This document shows, in pieces, positions 1 to 7,011 of a stretch of DNA of 20,421 nucleotides. The DNA lies in NCBI GenBank assembly GCA_903643055.1, contig CAHJWV010000530.1, positions 1 to 20,421 of the forward strand, given 5' to 3'. Numbering within the stretch: the stretch's first letter is position 1; every line of letters begins with the position of its first letter. This DNA is from Burkholderiales bacterium. Lineage in GTDB: Bacteria > Pseudomonadota > Gammaproteobacteria > Burkholderiales > Burkholderiaceae. Under the pieces are notes generated by a model. That model was not told where the DNA came from and made no database searches. It was given only the letters and a program-made list of their open reading frames with translations. The position numbers and the translations under genes were made by a program.

Positions 1-1
1 C

Positions 2-1270
2 CGCGATGGCGTGGTGCTTGCCAGCACTGGTGCCGCCAAGCTGCCGCCGGGCTTCAAGGTGGCGATGGAACCCGTGCGACAAGCGGTGGCCGAGCCTGCA
101 TCGCCCTATGTGATGGGCGATGACCCCGAGCGCATGGACGCTGATGCGGTGATCGCTGCCGAACCGGTGCGCCGCGCCGTGATTCAACACACCGATCCGG
201 TGGCCGGTTATCTTTATCTGGTGGCCCACAAGGCCAGCCTGCCGGAAGGCCGTTGGCAGGCGCTGCAATCGAGCTTTGCGCGACCGGCATTCGGCTTGAT
301 TGCGGCGATCGTGGCGGTCACCACGCTGTTGGCTGCGATGGTCACCGCGTCGGTCACGCGGCCTTTGAAGCGGCTGACGGAAGCTGTGGCGGCCTTGTCG
401 GAAAAGGGGCTGCAAGATGCGAGCGTCGCCGAAGCGCAGCCGCTGTTGCCGGCCCCCACGCGTGACGAGTTCGGCCAGTTGACTCAGGCGTTTGCCGCGA
501 TGCTGGCGACCTTGCGCAAACAGTGGGATACCTTGCGCCGGCTGGATCACTTTCGCCGTGAAGCGGTCAGCAATCTGTCTCACGATTTGCGTTCGCCGCT
601 GACGGCCACCGCGGCTTGCCTGGAAACACTCGAAGCGCGCTGGAGCAGTCCGCAAACATCAGCGAACGACCCGCCCGATCGGGCCGACGATCGCCGGCTG
701 ATCGAAGTGGCCCTGCGCAACGCACGCAACGCAGCGCGCCTGGTGCAGGCGCTCGGGGATCTCGCCACACTCGATGAGCCGGCCTTTCAGATGCGCGCCG
801 AAGTGGTCGACGTGGCCGAGTTGCTGGCCGATATCGCGTTGCGATTTGCCGAGCGTGCGGCGCAAAAGGGCATTTCGCTGGAAGCCTTGCATGGCGACCA
901 GCCGGTGGCTGCGGCAGTCGACGTCGAACTGTTTGAGCGGGCCGTGGCCAACCTGATCGACAACGCCATGAAGTTCTGTGGCGCGGGAAGTTGCATCACG
1001 GTGGATGCGCAGGCCATCGGGGCGGCGGTCCGGGTGCGTGTCATGGACAACGGCCCCGGCATTCCTCCCGCCGATCTGCCGCATCTCTTTGACCGCTTTT
1101 ATCAAGTACGGCAGACGGTGGCGCCGTCCACCGGCGAGGGCGGCAAGGGCTTGGGGCTGGCAATCGTCAAGCGCATTGCCGAGCTGCATGGCGGCCGGAT
1201 TGATGTCACCAGTGAACCGGGGCAAGGCACGCAAGTCACGCTGACTTTGCCGGCCACACCGAGCGTTTAG
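2..1270 (+). CDS. Two-component sensor histidine kinase, 5'-truncated by the window edge
   Basis: Membrane sensor kinase that autophosphorylates on histidine and passes phosphate to a response regulator, which would lie upstream outside the window. The reading frame is open from the first bases, so the true start is missing. Residue numbers count from the GTG at position 11. About 90 residues of presumed periplasmic sensor domain come first, then a membrane segment near 93-115. A HAMP linker follows, starting at the TRPLKRLTEAV stretch. The H-box is SNLSHDLRSPLTA with phospho-acceptor His191. The ATPase domain shows an N-box (LIDNAMKF, Asn318), a G1 box (MDNGPGIP), an F-box (LFDRFYQ) and a G2 box (GGKGLGLAI). 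All catalytic boxes look intact, so the enzyme should be active. The layout is that of EnvZ/BaeS-type class I kinases. The signal sensed cannot be read from the sequence. Confidence 0.95.
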   Translation, partial: RDGVVLASTGAAKLPPGFKVAMEPVRQAVAEPASPYVMGDDPERMDADAVIAAEPVRRAVIQHTDPVAGYLYLVAHKASLPEGRWQALQSSFARPAFGLIAAIVAVTTLLAAMVTASVTRPLKRLTEAVAALSEKGLQDASVAEAQPLLPAPTRDEFGQLTQAFAAMLATLRKQWDTLRRLDHFRREAVSNLSHDLRSPLTATAACLETLEARWSSPQTSANDPPDRADDRRLIEVALRNARNAARLVQALGDLATLDEPAFQMRAEVVDVAELLADIALRFAERAAQKGISLEALHGDQPVAAAVDVELFERAVANLIDNAMKFCGAGSCITVDAQAIGAAVRVRVMDNGPGIPPADLPHLFDRFYQVRQTVAPSTGEGGKGLGLAIVKRIAELHGGRIDVTSEPGQGTQVTLTLPATPSV

Positions 1271-1467
1271 CGCGCCCCATGTCGGCGCAGGAAAACCCCT
1301 AGTGCGTGCATCTATGCACCGGCCTAAAGTCCGCCCACTCGCGGCTGGCACCCAGTGTGCCGGGCACCGGCGGGGGTCTGAGGAGACATACACGCAGCGC
1401 GAAGCATCCGCTCCAAAACTGCGAAAACGGCCGGCGCCAAGAGGTGCACGCGTCGATGACAAAATGC
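1271..1467. other. Spacer without a supported gene
   Basis: Nearly 200 bases between the kinase stop and the terminator hairpin. Short open frames here have no ribosome-binding site or recognisable protein. It contains a small inverted repeat, GTGCAT-CT-ATGCAC (1306-1319), and several short self-complementary G+C-rich segments around 1350-1375. It may be simply a 3' untranslated region, or the body of a small RNA ending at the terminator that follows. No known riboswitch consensus was recognised. Confidence 0.5.
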
Positions 1468-1504
1468 AAGGGCGTCAGGGCCAAACCTGACGCCCTTTGT
1501 TTTT
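1468..1504 (+). terminator. Strong rho-independent terminator
   Basis: A perfect 12-bp stem pairs 1468-1479 (AAGGGCGTCAGG) with 1486-1497 (CCTGACGCCCTT) around a 6-base loop. It is followed by a T-rich run, TTTGTTTTT (1496-1504). It sits 200 bases after the sensor kinase stop and ends either that mRNA or a separate short transcript. It isolates the transporter gene that follows. Confidence 0.85.
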
Positions 1505-1659
1505 GTCCGCTGCTTTTATTCCGCGTTGATCGCCAGCCTTCCCGCCTCGGTGAGGGGGTTCGGTGAAAGCGAGCAAACCGTTCTGCCAGGCATGTTCAGC
1601 GTCGCCGATGCGTGCTATCTGCGCCCCCATCGTCCTTCCCCATCGCGATTGCATCCCGA

Positions 1660-2421
1660 ATGTTTGACCTTGCCATTCTGACCCTGGCCTCTCTGTTTGC
1701 TGGTTTTGTGGACGCGATCGTTGGAGGTGGGGGCCTGATCTTGACGCCGGCCTTGTTCAGCGTTTATCCGTCGGCCGCACCTGCCACGCTGTTCGGCACC
1801 AACAAGGGCGCGGCTGTGTGGGGCACGGGCTGGGCTCTGGCGCAGTATGCGAAGCGAGTAAAGCTGGCCTGGGGGGCGCTGCTTCCAGCAGCCGGCGCGG
1901 CGCTCATCGGCAGCTTTGCCGGCGCCTGGAGCGTCACGCAGGTCAGTGCCGATGGGTTGCGCAAGGCGTTGCCCTTCGTGATGCTGCTCGTGTTGATTTA
2001 CACCCTGGCCCGCAAAGACATGGGGCGCATTCACGAGCCGCGCTTTCACGGCCGCGCGCAAGCCTTGGTGGTCAGCGCGATCGGATTGGTGATTGGCTTT
2101 TATGACGGCTTCTTTGGGCCCGGAACCGGGAGCTTCTTCGTGTTCTCGTTCGTGCGGCTGCTGGGCTATGACTTTCTGAATGCGTCGGCCAGCGCCAAGC
2201 TGCTGAACGTGGCCACCAATGTGGCCGCATTGCTGTTGTTCGGCCTCAAGGAGCACATCTGGTGGCACGTCGCGGCAGTAACGGCCGTGGCCAATGTGAT
2301 CGGCAGCCTGCTGGGAACCCGGCTCGCGTTGAAGCACGGCGCTGGCTTTGTGCGCATTGCGTTCATCGGCGTGGTTACGCTGCTGATTCTGAAGACCGCG
2401 TGGGACAGCTTCGTGCGCTGA
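1660..2421 (+). CDS. TSUP family (TauE/SafE-type) membrane transporter
   Basis: Integral inner-membrane protein of 253 residues, the usual size for the TSUP family. Characterised relatives export or import sulfite, sulfoacetate and other small anions, but the substrate here is unknown. The family's two-fold repeat is visible. The N-terminal half opens with LASLFAGFVDAIVGGGGLI and continues with FGTNKGAAVWGT. The second half has IGFYDGFFGPGTGSF and LLNVATNVAAL. About eight hydrophobic segments can be counted. The ATG at 1660 (MFDLAIL) is preferred because the membrane domain begins there. The frame is open back to a GTG at 1612, which would add 16 residues unlike the family, and neither start has a good Shine-Dalgarno sequence. 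The gene converges on the TetR gene with a 9-base gap. Confidence 0.9.
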   Translation: MFDLAILTLASLFAGFVDAIVGGGGLILTPALFSVYPSAAPATLFGTNKGAAVWGTGWALAQYAKRVKLAWGALLPAAGAALIGSFAGAWSVTQVSADGLRKALPFVMLLVLIYTLARKDMGRIHEPRFHGRAQALVVSAIGLVIGFYDGFFGPGTGSFFVFSFVRLLGYDFLNASASAKLLNVATNVAALLLFGLKEHIWWHVAAVTAVANVIGSLLGTRLALKHGAGFVRIAFIGVVTLLILKTAWDSFVR

Positions 2422-2430
2422 AGAACGTGG

Positions 2431-3057
2431 TCAGGTCGATGGGTCGGGCGGGCTTCGGTACATGTCGACCAGCCGCTGGTATGCCGTGAACGCACGTTCA
2501 TGGGCAGCAGGATCGCGGACGAAGCGCGCGTCATGCAGGAAACCCATCATCAGGCTGTTGAGTTCGAAGCTCATCTGGGCGGGGTCGCAATCTGCGCGCA
2601 GATGGCCGGCGTCGATGGCCAGTGCGATTGAATGCGCCAGCATGCGCCGCCAGGTCATCACGTGCTCTAGCAATCGGTCTCGCAATGGGCTTTCGACGTG
2701 ATCGAGTTCGAAGGCAGCCGCGACATGCAGGCCACCCGCCATTGCGTTGCTGCCGGTGCCGCGGTCGATCCAGTGGCGCATGATGGAGTCAAGGCGCGGC
2801 AGGCCGCGCGGCTCCAGCAGTGCGGGCGTGAACACGTTCTCCGCAAACAGCCGGCCATATTCGGCGACCACGAGCACCTGCAGCGCATCCAGCGAACCCA
2901 CGCGCGTGAACACACCGCTCTTGCTGATGTTTAGCCGCCGCGCGACTTCACCGAAGGAGATGCCTTGCAAACCTTCGACGACGGCGATGTCGAGCGCGGT
3001 CTTGACGATCGCGGCGAGCGTCTGTTCGCTCTTGCTTGCTTTTTGATTCATGACCAT
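2431..3057 (-). CDS. TetR/AcrR family transcriptional regulator
   Basis: A 208-residue DNA-binding repressor of typical TetR length. Residues 12-60 form the N-terminal three-helix DNA-binding domain. The helix-turn-helix is the stretch ISFGEVARRLNISKSGVF, followed by the conserved helix-4 region around GSLDALQ. The remaining 150 residues are an alpha-helical ligand/dimer domain, including GGLHVAAAFELDHVESPLRD. The start may be the ATG at 3057 or the one two codons later at 3051; no clear ribosome-binding site separates them. The gene is convergent with the TSUP gene and divergent from the HDOD gene, so its targets could include itself and either neighbour. Palindromes in its own promoter region suggest autoregulation. 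The ligand is unknown. Confidence 0.9.
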   Translation of the reverse strand: MVMNQKASKSEQTLAAIVKTALDIAVVEGLQGISFGEVARRLNISKSGVFTRVGSLDALQVLVVAEYGRLFAENVFTPALLEPRGLPRLDSIMRHWIDRGTGSNAMAGGLHVAAAFELDHVESPLRDRLLEHVMTWRRMLAHSIALAIDAGHLRADCDPAQMSFELNSLMMGFLHDARFVRDPAAHERAFTAYQRLVDMYRSPPDPST

Positions 3058-3084
3058 GGGCAGCGCCGGTGAATGTGACGGTTA

Positions 3085-3123
3085 AGTATAGAAAGCGCTT
3101 TGCGTGCCCACGTGACATATGTC
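3085..3123 (-). promoter_or_regulatory. Predicted tetR-type promoter with palindromic sites
   Basis: On the minus strand a TATACT -10 box lies at 3090-3085, about 28 bases before the regulator's start codon. Directly upstream of it are the perfect palindromes AAAGCGCTTT (3092-3101) and GACATATGTC (3114-3123). GTTAAC (3124-3129) follows. No good -35 box was found at the right distance. The palindromes next to the -10 box are plausible operators for the TetR protein or for the divergent gene. This is a reading by eye. Confidence 0.35.
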
Positions 3124-3243
3124 GTTAACGGCGTTGGGCCAAAGCGCGTTGTAGTCGGTAATTCGCGGCGTTGTTCCCGCGATTGATGAGATCCAGCCTC
3201 ACTAGCATGGGCCTTGAAACCACGACTTTTCACGGATAACACC

Positions 3244-4059
3244 ATGCCTGTCGACCCCAAACTGAGATCGCTCAATATCGATGTGCCTGCCCAGCCCGAG
3301 GCGTTGGTCAAGCTGTCGCTGCTGCTGGCAGAGGACGAAGTCGATTTGCCATCGCTCGGCCGCTTGGTCGAGTCCGACATGTCGCTTGCTGCGGCAGTGA
3401 TGAAGGCCGTTAACTCGTCGCTGTATGGGCTGAAGGGGCGGGTGCAGAGTGTGCAGCAGGCCGTGATGTATCTCGGTACCCGCGAGGTGGCTGCGGTGAC
3501 ATTTGAATTTGGATTGCGCGCGGTATTTCCGGCTGCACCTGACCTGGATGCCGTTTGGCAGCGCGCGAGTGTGCGTGGCCTGCTGATGGGACGCATCGGC
3601 CAGGCATTGAGCGTCGATCCTTGGGGCGCGCATTCGGCCGGGCTGTTCGAAGAATGCGGCAAGGCGGTACTGTTCAAGCATGCGCAGGAGATCTATCAGC
3701 CGATGCTGCGTGCGGCAGCCAATGACACGGAATTGGTTGAACTCGAACACGAGGCTTTTGGTGTCAGCCACGACGCGTTGGGTGCCTCGTTGTGCGAAAG
3801 CTGGGGCTTGGCGCCGGCCGCGGTTGCGAGTGTTCGGCACCATGTGCGAGTCAACGCCTTGCGTCAATTGCCGGCCCAGGCGCCGCGCCGTTCGATTTGT
3901 GCGCTGTCGGCCTTGGCCAATGCGCTGATGAACGACCCTGCGTCTCTCGATGAAGTTGCCCAAGCTGTTGCGCCGCAGGCCATGCTGGATCAAACCTTGG
4001 TATTGCGGGGCGCACGCAAGGTGCAGCAGCAAATCGAAGAAGCTCAGGCTCGAAGCTGA
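3244..4059 (+). CDS. HDOD domain signalling protein
   Basis: A 271-residue cytoplasmic protein made almost entirely of one HDOD domain, an HD-phosphohydrolase-like fold that lacks the metal-binding HD residues and serves as a protein-interaction module in signalling. Recognisable segments are the early LPSLGRLVESDMSLAAAVMK and VNSSLYG region (about residues 35-67), AVMYLGTREV, and LGASLCESWGL with a VRHHV motif further on. There is no GAF, EAL or receiver domain, so partners must act in trans. The frame is open back to a TTG at 3214, but the ATG at 3244 gives the natural family start. The gene is expected to be monocistronic, diverging from the TetR gene over a 186-base region. Function in this organism is unknown. 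Confidence 0.88.
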   Translation: MPVDPKLRSLNIDVPAQPEALVKLSLLLAEDEVDLPSLGRLVESDMSLAAAVMKAVNSSLYGLKGRVQSVQQAVMYLGTREVAAVTFEFGLRAVFPAAPDLDAVWQRASVRGLLMGRIGQALSVDPWGAHSAGLFEECGKAVLFKHAQEIYQPMLRAAANDTELVELEHEAFGVSHDALGASLCESWGLAPAAVASVRHHVRVNALRQLPAQAPRRSICALSALANALMNDPASLDEVAQAVAPQAMLDQTLVLRGARKVQQQIEEAQARS

Positions 4060-4086
4060 GCCGCTTGGCCCACATCACCTAAAGGC

Positions 4087-5118
4087 TCAGAGCCGACGGG
4101 TCGTTTCGCGAACGATCAACTCCAACTGAGGAAGCGGCACTTCCTCGGTCGGGTGGCCCAGCATGTTGAGCAGTGCATGGGCCGCGAACAAACCCATCTC
4201 ATAGATCGGTTGCCGCACGGTTGTCAGTGGCGGCGTGAGGTAAGCCGCCGCGGGCAGATCATCGACACCGACCAAGGACAAATCATCCGGTACGCGCACG
4301 CCGCGTCGGTACATCGCCACGCGCGCACCGAAGCTGGTTTGGTCGTTCGCAGCAAACACGGCGCTGAAACTCTGGCCGCTGTCAAACAGCCGGTTCATTG
4401 CCAGCAGGCCGCCACTTTCCAGAAAGTCGCCTTGCACGACGAGTTCGGGAGTGACCTGGAGCCCGGCTTCTTCATGCGCACGCGCGTAGCCGGCATAACG
4501 CTCAATGGCATCGGGGTGATCTTTGGCGCCGGCGATATGAGCAATGCGCTTGTGCCCCAGACTTAGCAAATGTCGAGTGGCGAGATAGCCGCCAAGTTCT
4601 TGATCGAGCGTGCGGCTGCGCACATTGGGCGCTTCAAGCTTGCGACCAGTCACAACGATGGGCTGGTGGCGTGCGAAGTCAACTACCTGCTGATCGTCGA
4701 GGTGGCCGGTCAGGATCACCAAACCATCGATCCGACGCGCGAGCAGCAAGCGAATGCGCTCTGATTCTTCGCCAGCGTTCCAGTGGCCACTGACGATGAT
4801 GGGCGCATAACCTGTACCCGTCAGGCCTTCTTCGATACCGCGCATTGCGCGGTTGAAGAACGGGCTTTCCACGTCATGCGTCAGGATGCCGACCGTCATC
4901 GTCGTGCCGGTTTTAAGGCTGCGCGCGAAAAGGTTCGGTTTGAAATCAAGCCGGCGAATGACGGTCTCGACCGAGGTGCGCTTTTCTGACGCAACACGCG
5001 CTGTGCCGTTCAGGATGCGCGACACCGTGCTGGCGGAAACGCCTGCTTCACGCGCCACATCCAACAAGGTTACGGCGGGAGGAGCTTCGATTGATTCGGG
5101 GTGGTCAGATCGATTCAC
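4087..5118 (-). CDS. LacI/GalR family repressor of the adjacent sugar operon
   Basis: A 343-residue sugar-responsive repressor. The DNA-binding helix-turn-helix spans residues 17-37 (VTLLDVAREAGVSASTVSRI). It is followed by the hinge helix NLFARSLKTG, whose Leu68 corresponds to the leucine that LacI-family proteins insert at a central CG step. Residues from about 73 form the periplasmic-binding-protein-like effector domain (VGILTHDVESPFFN), ending with the family hallmark VVGVDDLPAAAYLTPPLTTV-like region. The start codon is GTG at 5118 without a strong ribosome-binding site. It diverges from the ABC/GH1 operon. Two LacI-type palindromes in the intergenic region fit control of both the operon and itself. 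The effector is probably a beta-glucoside, inferred from the GH1 gene. Confidence 0.93.
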   Translation of the reverse strand: MNRSDHPESIEAPPAVTLLDVAREAGVSASTVSRILNGTARVASEKRTSVETVIRRLDFKPNLFARSLKTGTTMTVGILTHDVESPFFNRAMRGIEEGLTGTGYAPIIVSGHWNAGEESERIRLLLARRIDGLVILTGHLDDQQVVDFARHQPIVVTGRKLEAPNVRSRTLDQELGGYLATRHLLSLGHKRIAHIAGAKDHPDAIERYAGYARAHEEAGLQVTPELVVQGDFLESGGLLAMNRLFDSGQSFSAVFAANDQTSFGARVAMYRRGVRVPDDLSLVGVDDLPAAAYLTPPLTTVRQPIYEMGLFAAHALLNMLGHPTEEVPLPQLELIVRETTRRL

Positions 5119-5170
5119 GGCGTTAGGCCGCGAGGGCCCTAAAAAGAGGCATTTTGCATCGCAATACGCA

Positions 5171-5198
5171 ATGATATCGTTTTCAAGATTGGAAGCAA
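5171..5198 (-). promoter_or_regulatory. Predicted promoter of the LacI-family repressor gene
   Basis: On the minus strand TTGCTT (5198-5193) and TATCAT (5176-5171) are spaced by 16 bases, giving a sigma-70-like promoter with a five-of-six -10 box. Transcription would begin near 5164, about 46 bases before the GTG. The spacer and -10 box overlap the palindrome at 5172-5185, so repressor binding should block this promoter. Confidence 0.5.
5172..5185. promoter_or_regulatory. LacI-type operator, autoregulatory (imperfect)
   Basis: TGATATCGTTTTCA matches the perfect palindrome at 5449-5462 at 12 of 14 positions and keeps the TGA...CG...TTTCA frame with central CG typical of LacI-family operators. 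It lies on the predicted promoter of the repressor gene. Confidence 0.6.
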
Positions 5199-5432
5199 CG
5201 GGAACAGTTGTTTCGATTGGGCGCTTGCTTTTTGAACAAAAGCAGTTGGCCGCAGCATACGTTTTAGCAAACCTTTGCTGGCGTCTTTACCGTCCCCCGG
5301 ACGATTTTCTGTGCTTGCCGACCTTTTTCGACTGAATCAAAGTGTGGTTTTAAGCAATGAATTTCCTCCGTATTTTCCCTAGGCTCAATGAGATTTTTGA
5401 CTTGCCGCGTTGACGCTTCTCGCTCTGAGAGA

Positions 5433-5441
5433 TGCAATACT
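5433..5441 (+). promoter_or_regulatory. Predicted promoter of the sugar-uptake operon (extended -10)
   Basis: TGCAATACT forms an extended -10 element (TGn followed by AATACT at 5436-5441). A TTGACG at 5410-5415 is 20 bases away, too far for a regular -35 box, so the extended -10 would have to compensate. The expected transcription start is near 5448, immediately before the perfect operator. This leaves a leader of roughly 195 bases. Confidence 0.4.
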
Positions 5442-5448
5442 CCCGTTG

Positions 5449-5462
5449 TGAAATCGATTTCA
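5449..5462. promoter_or_regulatory. LacI-type operator of the sugar-uptake operon
   Basis: TGAAATCGATTTCA is a perfect 14-bp palindrome centred on CG. This is the form bound by LacI-family proteins with a leucine in the hinge helix (compare the CcpA cre consensus TGWAANCGNTNWCA). It sits directly downstream of the predicted -10 box, where a bound repressor would block initiation. The left half TGTGA could also suggest a CRP site, but the right half does not fit. Confidence 0.7.
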
Positions 5463-5644
5463 AAGAAATTAGGTTACATGTAATTAAGCGACTTGGGTGC
5501 CAGATCAAGGGCGATGATCATGATGCTGTCCATATTTCACAGCATGGAAAAACGCGTTGCGGCGTGATTCCGTTACATGGTGATTTTTTTGAAACGATGC
5601 CGTCAGCGGCATGAGCAACTGTCTTTCAGACGAGGAGATCGAGC
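5463..5644 (+). promoter_or_regulatory. Long operon leader with inverted repeats and ribosome-binding site
   Basis: No gene is supported here. The leader holds the palindrome TTACATGTAA (5474-5483), whose GTTACATG part recurs at 5572-5579. A hairpin is formed by ATGCTGT (5523-5529) and ACAGCAT (5539-5545). A tight hairpin is formed by ATGCCG and CGGCAT (5597-5612) with a four-base loop. The ribosome-binding site GAGGAGA (5632-5638) is six bases before the ATG of the binding-protein gene. The hairpins could tune mRNA stability or translation. Confidence 0.45.
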
Positions 5645-6892
5645 ATGAAGAGTTTGATGAAGCCGGCGATGCTGGCGATGGGTTTGGTGGCCCTGGCCGC
5701 GCAGGCGCAGACCACGACAACGATCAACGTGGCGTCGTTTCCCGCTTTCGATCTCGCTGTCAAAGCAGCAATTCCGCTGTACAAGAAGTTGCACCCTGAG
5801 GTCGAGATCAAGCTGACGACCCTGGCCATCGGCGATCACCACACCGCGATGACCACTGCATTGGCCACCGGCACGAACCTGCCGGATGTGATGGCTGTGG
5901 AAGTGGGCTTCATCGGCAAGTTCGCCGCATCGGGCGGGCTGGAAGACCTGGGCAAGGCGCCCTACAACGGCTTGCAATATCAGACCCAACTCGCCAAGTT
6001 CACCGTGCCGCAGGGCATGAGCGGCACCGGCGCACTGGCTGCAGTGCCGGCCGACATCGGCCCGGGCGCACTTTTCTATCGCAAAGACCTGCTCGACAAA
6101 GCCGGCGTGACCGAAGCCGATCTGACCAAGAGCTGGGAGTCGTTCATCGAATCCGGCAAGAAGGTGAAGGCGTCGACGGGCGCCTACCTGCTTGCCAACG
6201 CGGCAGATATCAAAGACATCTACATCCGCTCCGGGTTGAATGATGGCGAAGGCGTCTACTTCGACAAGAAGGGCACGCCGCTCATCAATACGCCGCGCTT
6301 CCAGAAGGCGTTCGAGCTGGCCAAGGCCGCACGAACCGCCGGTATCGACGGCAAGATTGCCGCGTGGTCCAACGAATGGACCGAAAGCTTCAAGCGCGAC
6401 AAGGTGGCCTCCCAGATGATGGGCGCCTGGCTTGCCGGCCATTTAAGCACCTGGCTCGCACCGGAGCAAAAGGGCAAGTGGCGTTCGGCTCAATTGCCCA
6501 ACGGTGCTTACGCGTCCTGGGGCGGCTCGTTCTACGCCATTCCGAAGCGTGCACAGAACAAGGCTGCAGCGTGGGATTTCATCAAGTTCCTGACCTTGGA
6601 CAAGCAGATGCAGCTGGAAGCGTTCCGCACGCTCGATGCGTTCCCGTCGCTGATCGAAGCCCAGAACGACCCCTTCCTCGATCAGCCGATCGAATACCTC
6701 GGGGGCCAGAAGGCGCGCCAACTGTGGAAGGTCTCGGCCGACAAGATCAAGGCGATTGCAGTCGACAAGTTCGACCCGGTCGCCCTCGATGTGGTCAATG
6801 CCGAACTCGACAAGGTGCTGGAGCAGAACAAGGACATCAAGACCGCGTTGGCCGATGCGCAAGAGCAAGTGAAGAAGCGCGTTCGCCGCTGA
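5645..6892 (+). CDS. ABC transporter sugar-binding protein (CUT1 family, extracellular family 1)
   Basis: Periplasmic substrate receptor of 415 residues that delivers an oligosaccharide to the two permeases encoded next. A Sec signal peptide covers about residues 1-21 (MKSLMKPAMLAMGLVALAAQ), with cleavage likely after AQA; there is no lipobox cysteine. The mature protein begins with INVASFPAFDLAVKAAIPLYKK, typical of lobe I of family-1 sugar-binding proteins. It carries the C-terminal hallmark GGSFYAIPKRAQNKAAAWDF from residue 293. The start is fixed by a good GAGGAGA ribosome-binding site. It is the first gene of the operon under the LacI-type operator. The substrate is inferred as a beta-glucoside from the GH1 gene; binding residues cannot be assigned by eye. 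Confidence 0.95.
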   Translation: MKSLMKPAMLAMGLVALAAQAQTTTTINVASFPAFDLAVKAAIPLYKKLHPEVEIKLTTLAIGDHHTAMTTALATGTNLPDVMAVEVGFIGKFAASGGLEDLGKAPYNGLQYQTQLAKFTVPQGMSGTGALAAVPADIGPGALFYRKDLLDKAGVTEADLTKSWESFIESGKKVKASTGAYLLANAADIKDIYIRSGLNDGEGVYFDKKGTPLINTPRFQKAFELAKAARTAGIDGKIAAWSNEWTESFKRDKVASQMMGAWLAGHLSTWLAPEQKGKWRSAQLPNGAYASWGGSFYAIPKRAQNKAAAWDFIKFLTLDKQMQLEAFRTLDAFPSLIEAQNDPFLDQPIEYLGGQKARQLWKVSADKIKAIAVDKFDPVALDVVNAELDKVLEQNKDIKTALADAQEQVKKRVRR

Positions 6893-6918
6893 TCGCTGGC
6901 TTGCCGTTGTGAGCGCCC

Positions 6919-6945
6919 AGCCCTCCTGCACAGCGCAGGAGGGCT
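6919..6945 (+). promoter_or_regulatory. Intercistronic hairpin after the binding-protein gene
   Basis: A perfect 11-bp stem pairs AGCCCTCCTGC (6919-6929) with GCAGGAGGGCT (6935-6945) around a five-base loop, 26 bases after the binding-protein stop. It is followed by a weak CATTTG rather than a T-run, so it should be a partial terminator or 3' stabiliser rather than a full stop. Such structures commonly give more binding-protein mRNA than permease mRNA. Confidence 0.6.
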
Positions 6946-7011
6946 CGGTCATTTGATTGACCTGGCGTGGCCGTGGGCTGCGCCGTCTACCTTGAACATT
7001 CCATGCAGGCC

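Noticed and set aside
659..1462. 267-residue minus-strand frame
   Set aside because: It overlaps the catalytic region of the histidine kinase on the other strand and shows no domain.
1615..2337. 240-residue minus-strand frame
   Set aside because: Antisense to the TSUP transporter, rich in Gln/His/Arg as expected for a shadow frame.
3202..4032. 276-residue minus-strand frame
   Set aside because: Antisense to the HDOD gene, whose family motifs are clear.
5449..5462. CRP site reading of the palindrome (TGTGA half)
   Set aside because: The right half TTTCA does not fit TCACA, whereas the 14-bp LacI-type palindrome is perfect and next to a LacI gene.
5432..5614. 60-residue frame in the operon leader
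   Set aside because: No ribosome-binding site. It covers the operator and hairpins, so it is more likely untranslated leader.
5603..6442. 279-residue minus-strand frame
   Set aside because: Antisense to the sugar-binding protein gene, with no family resemblance.
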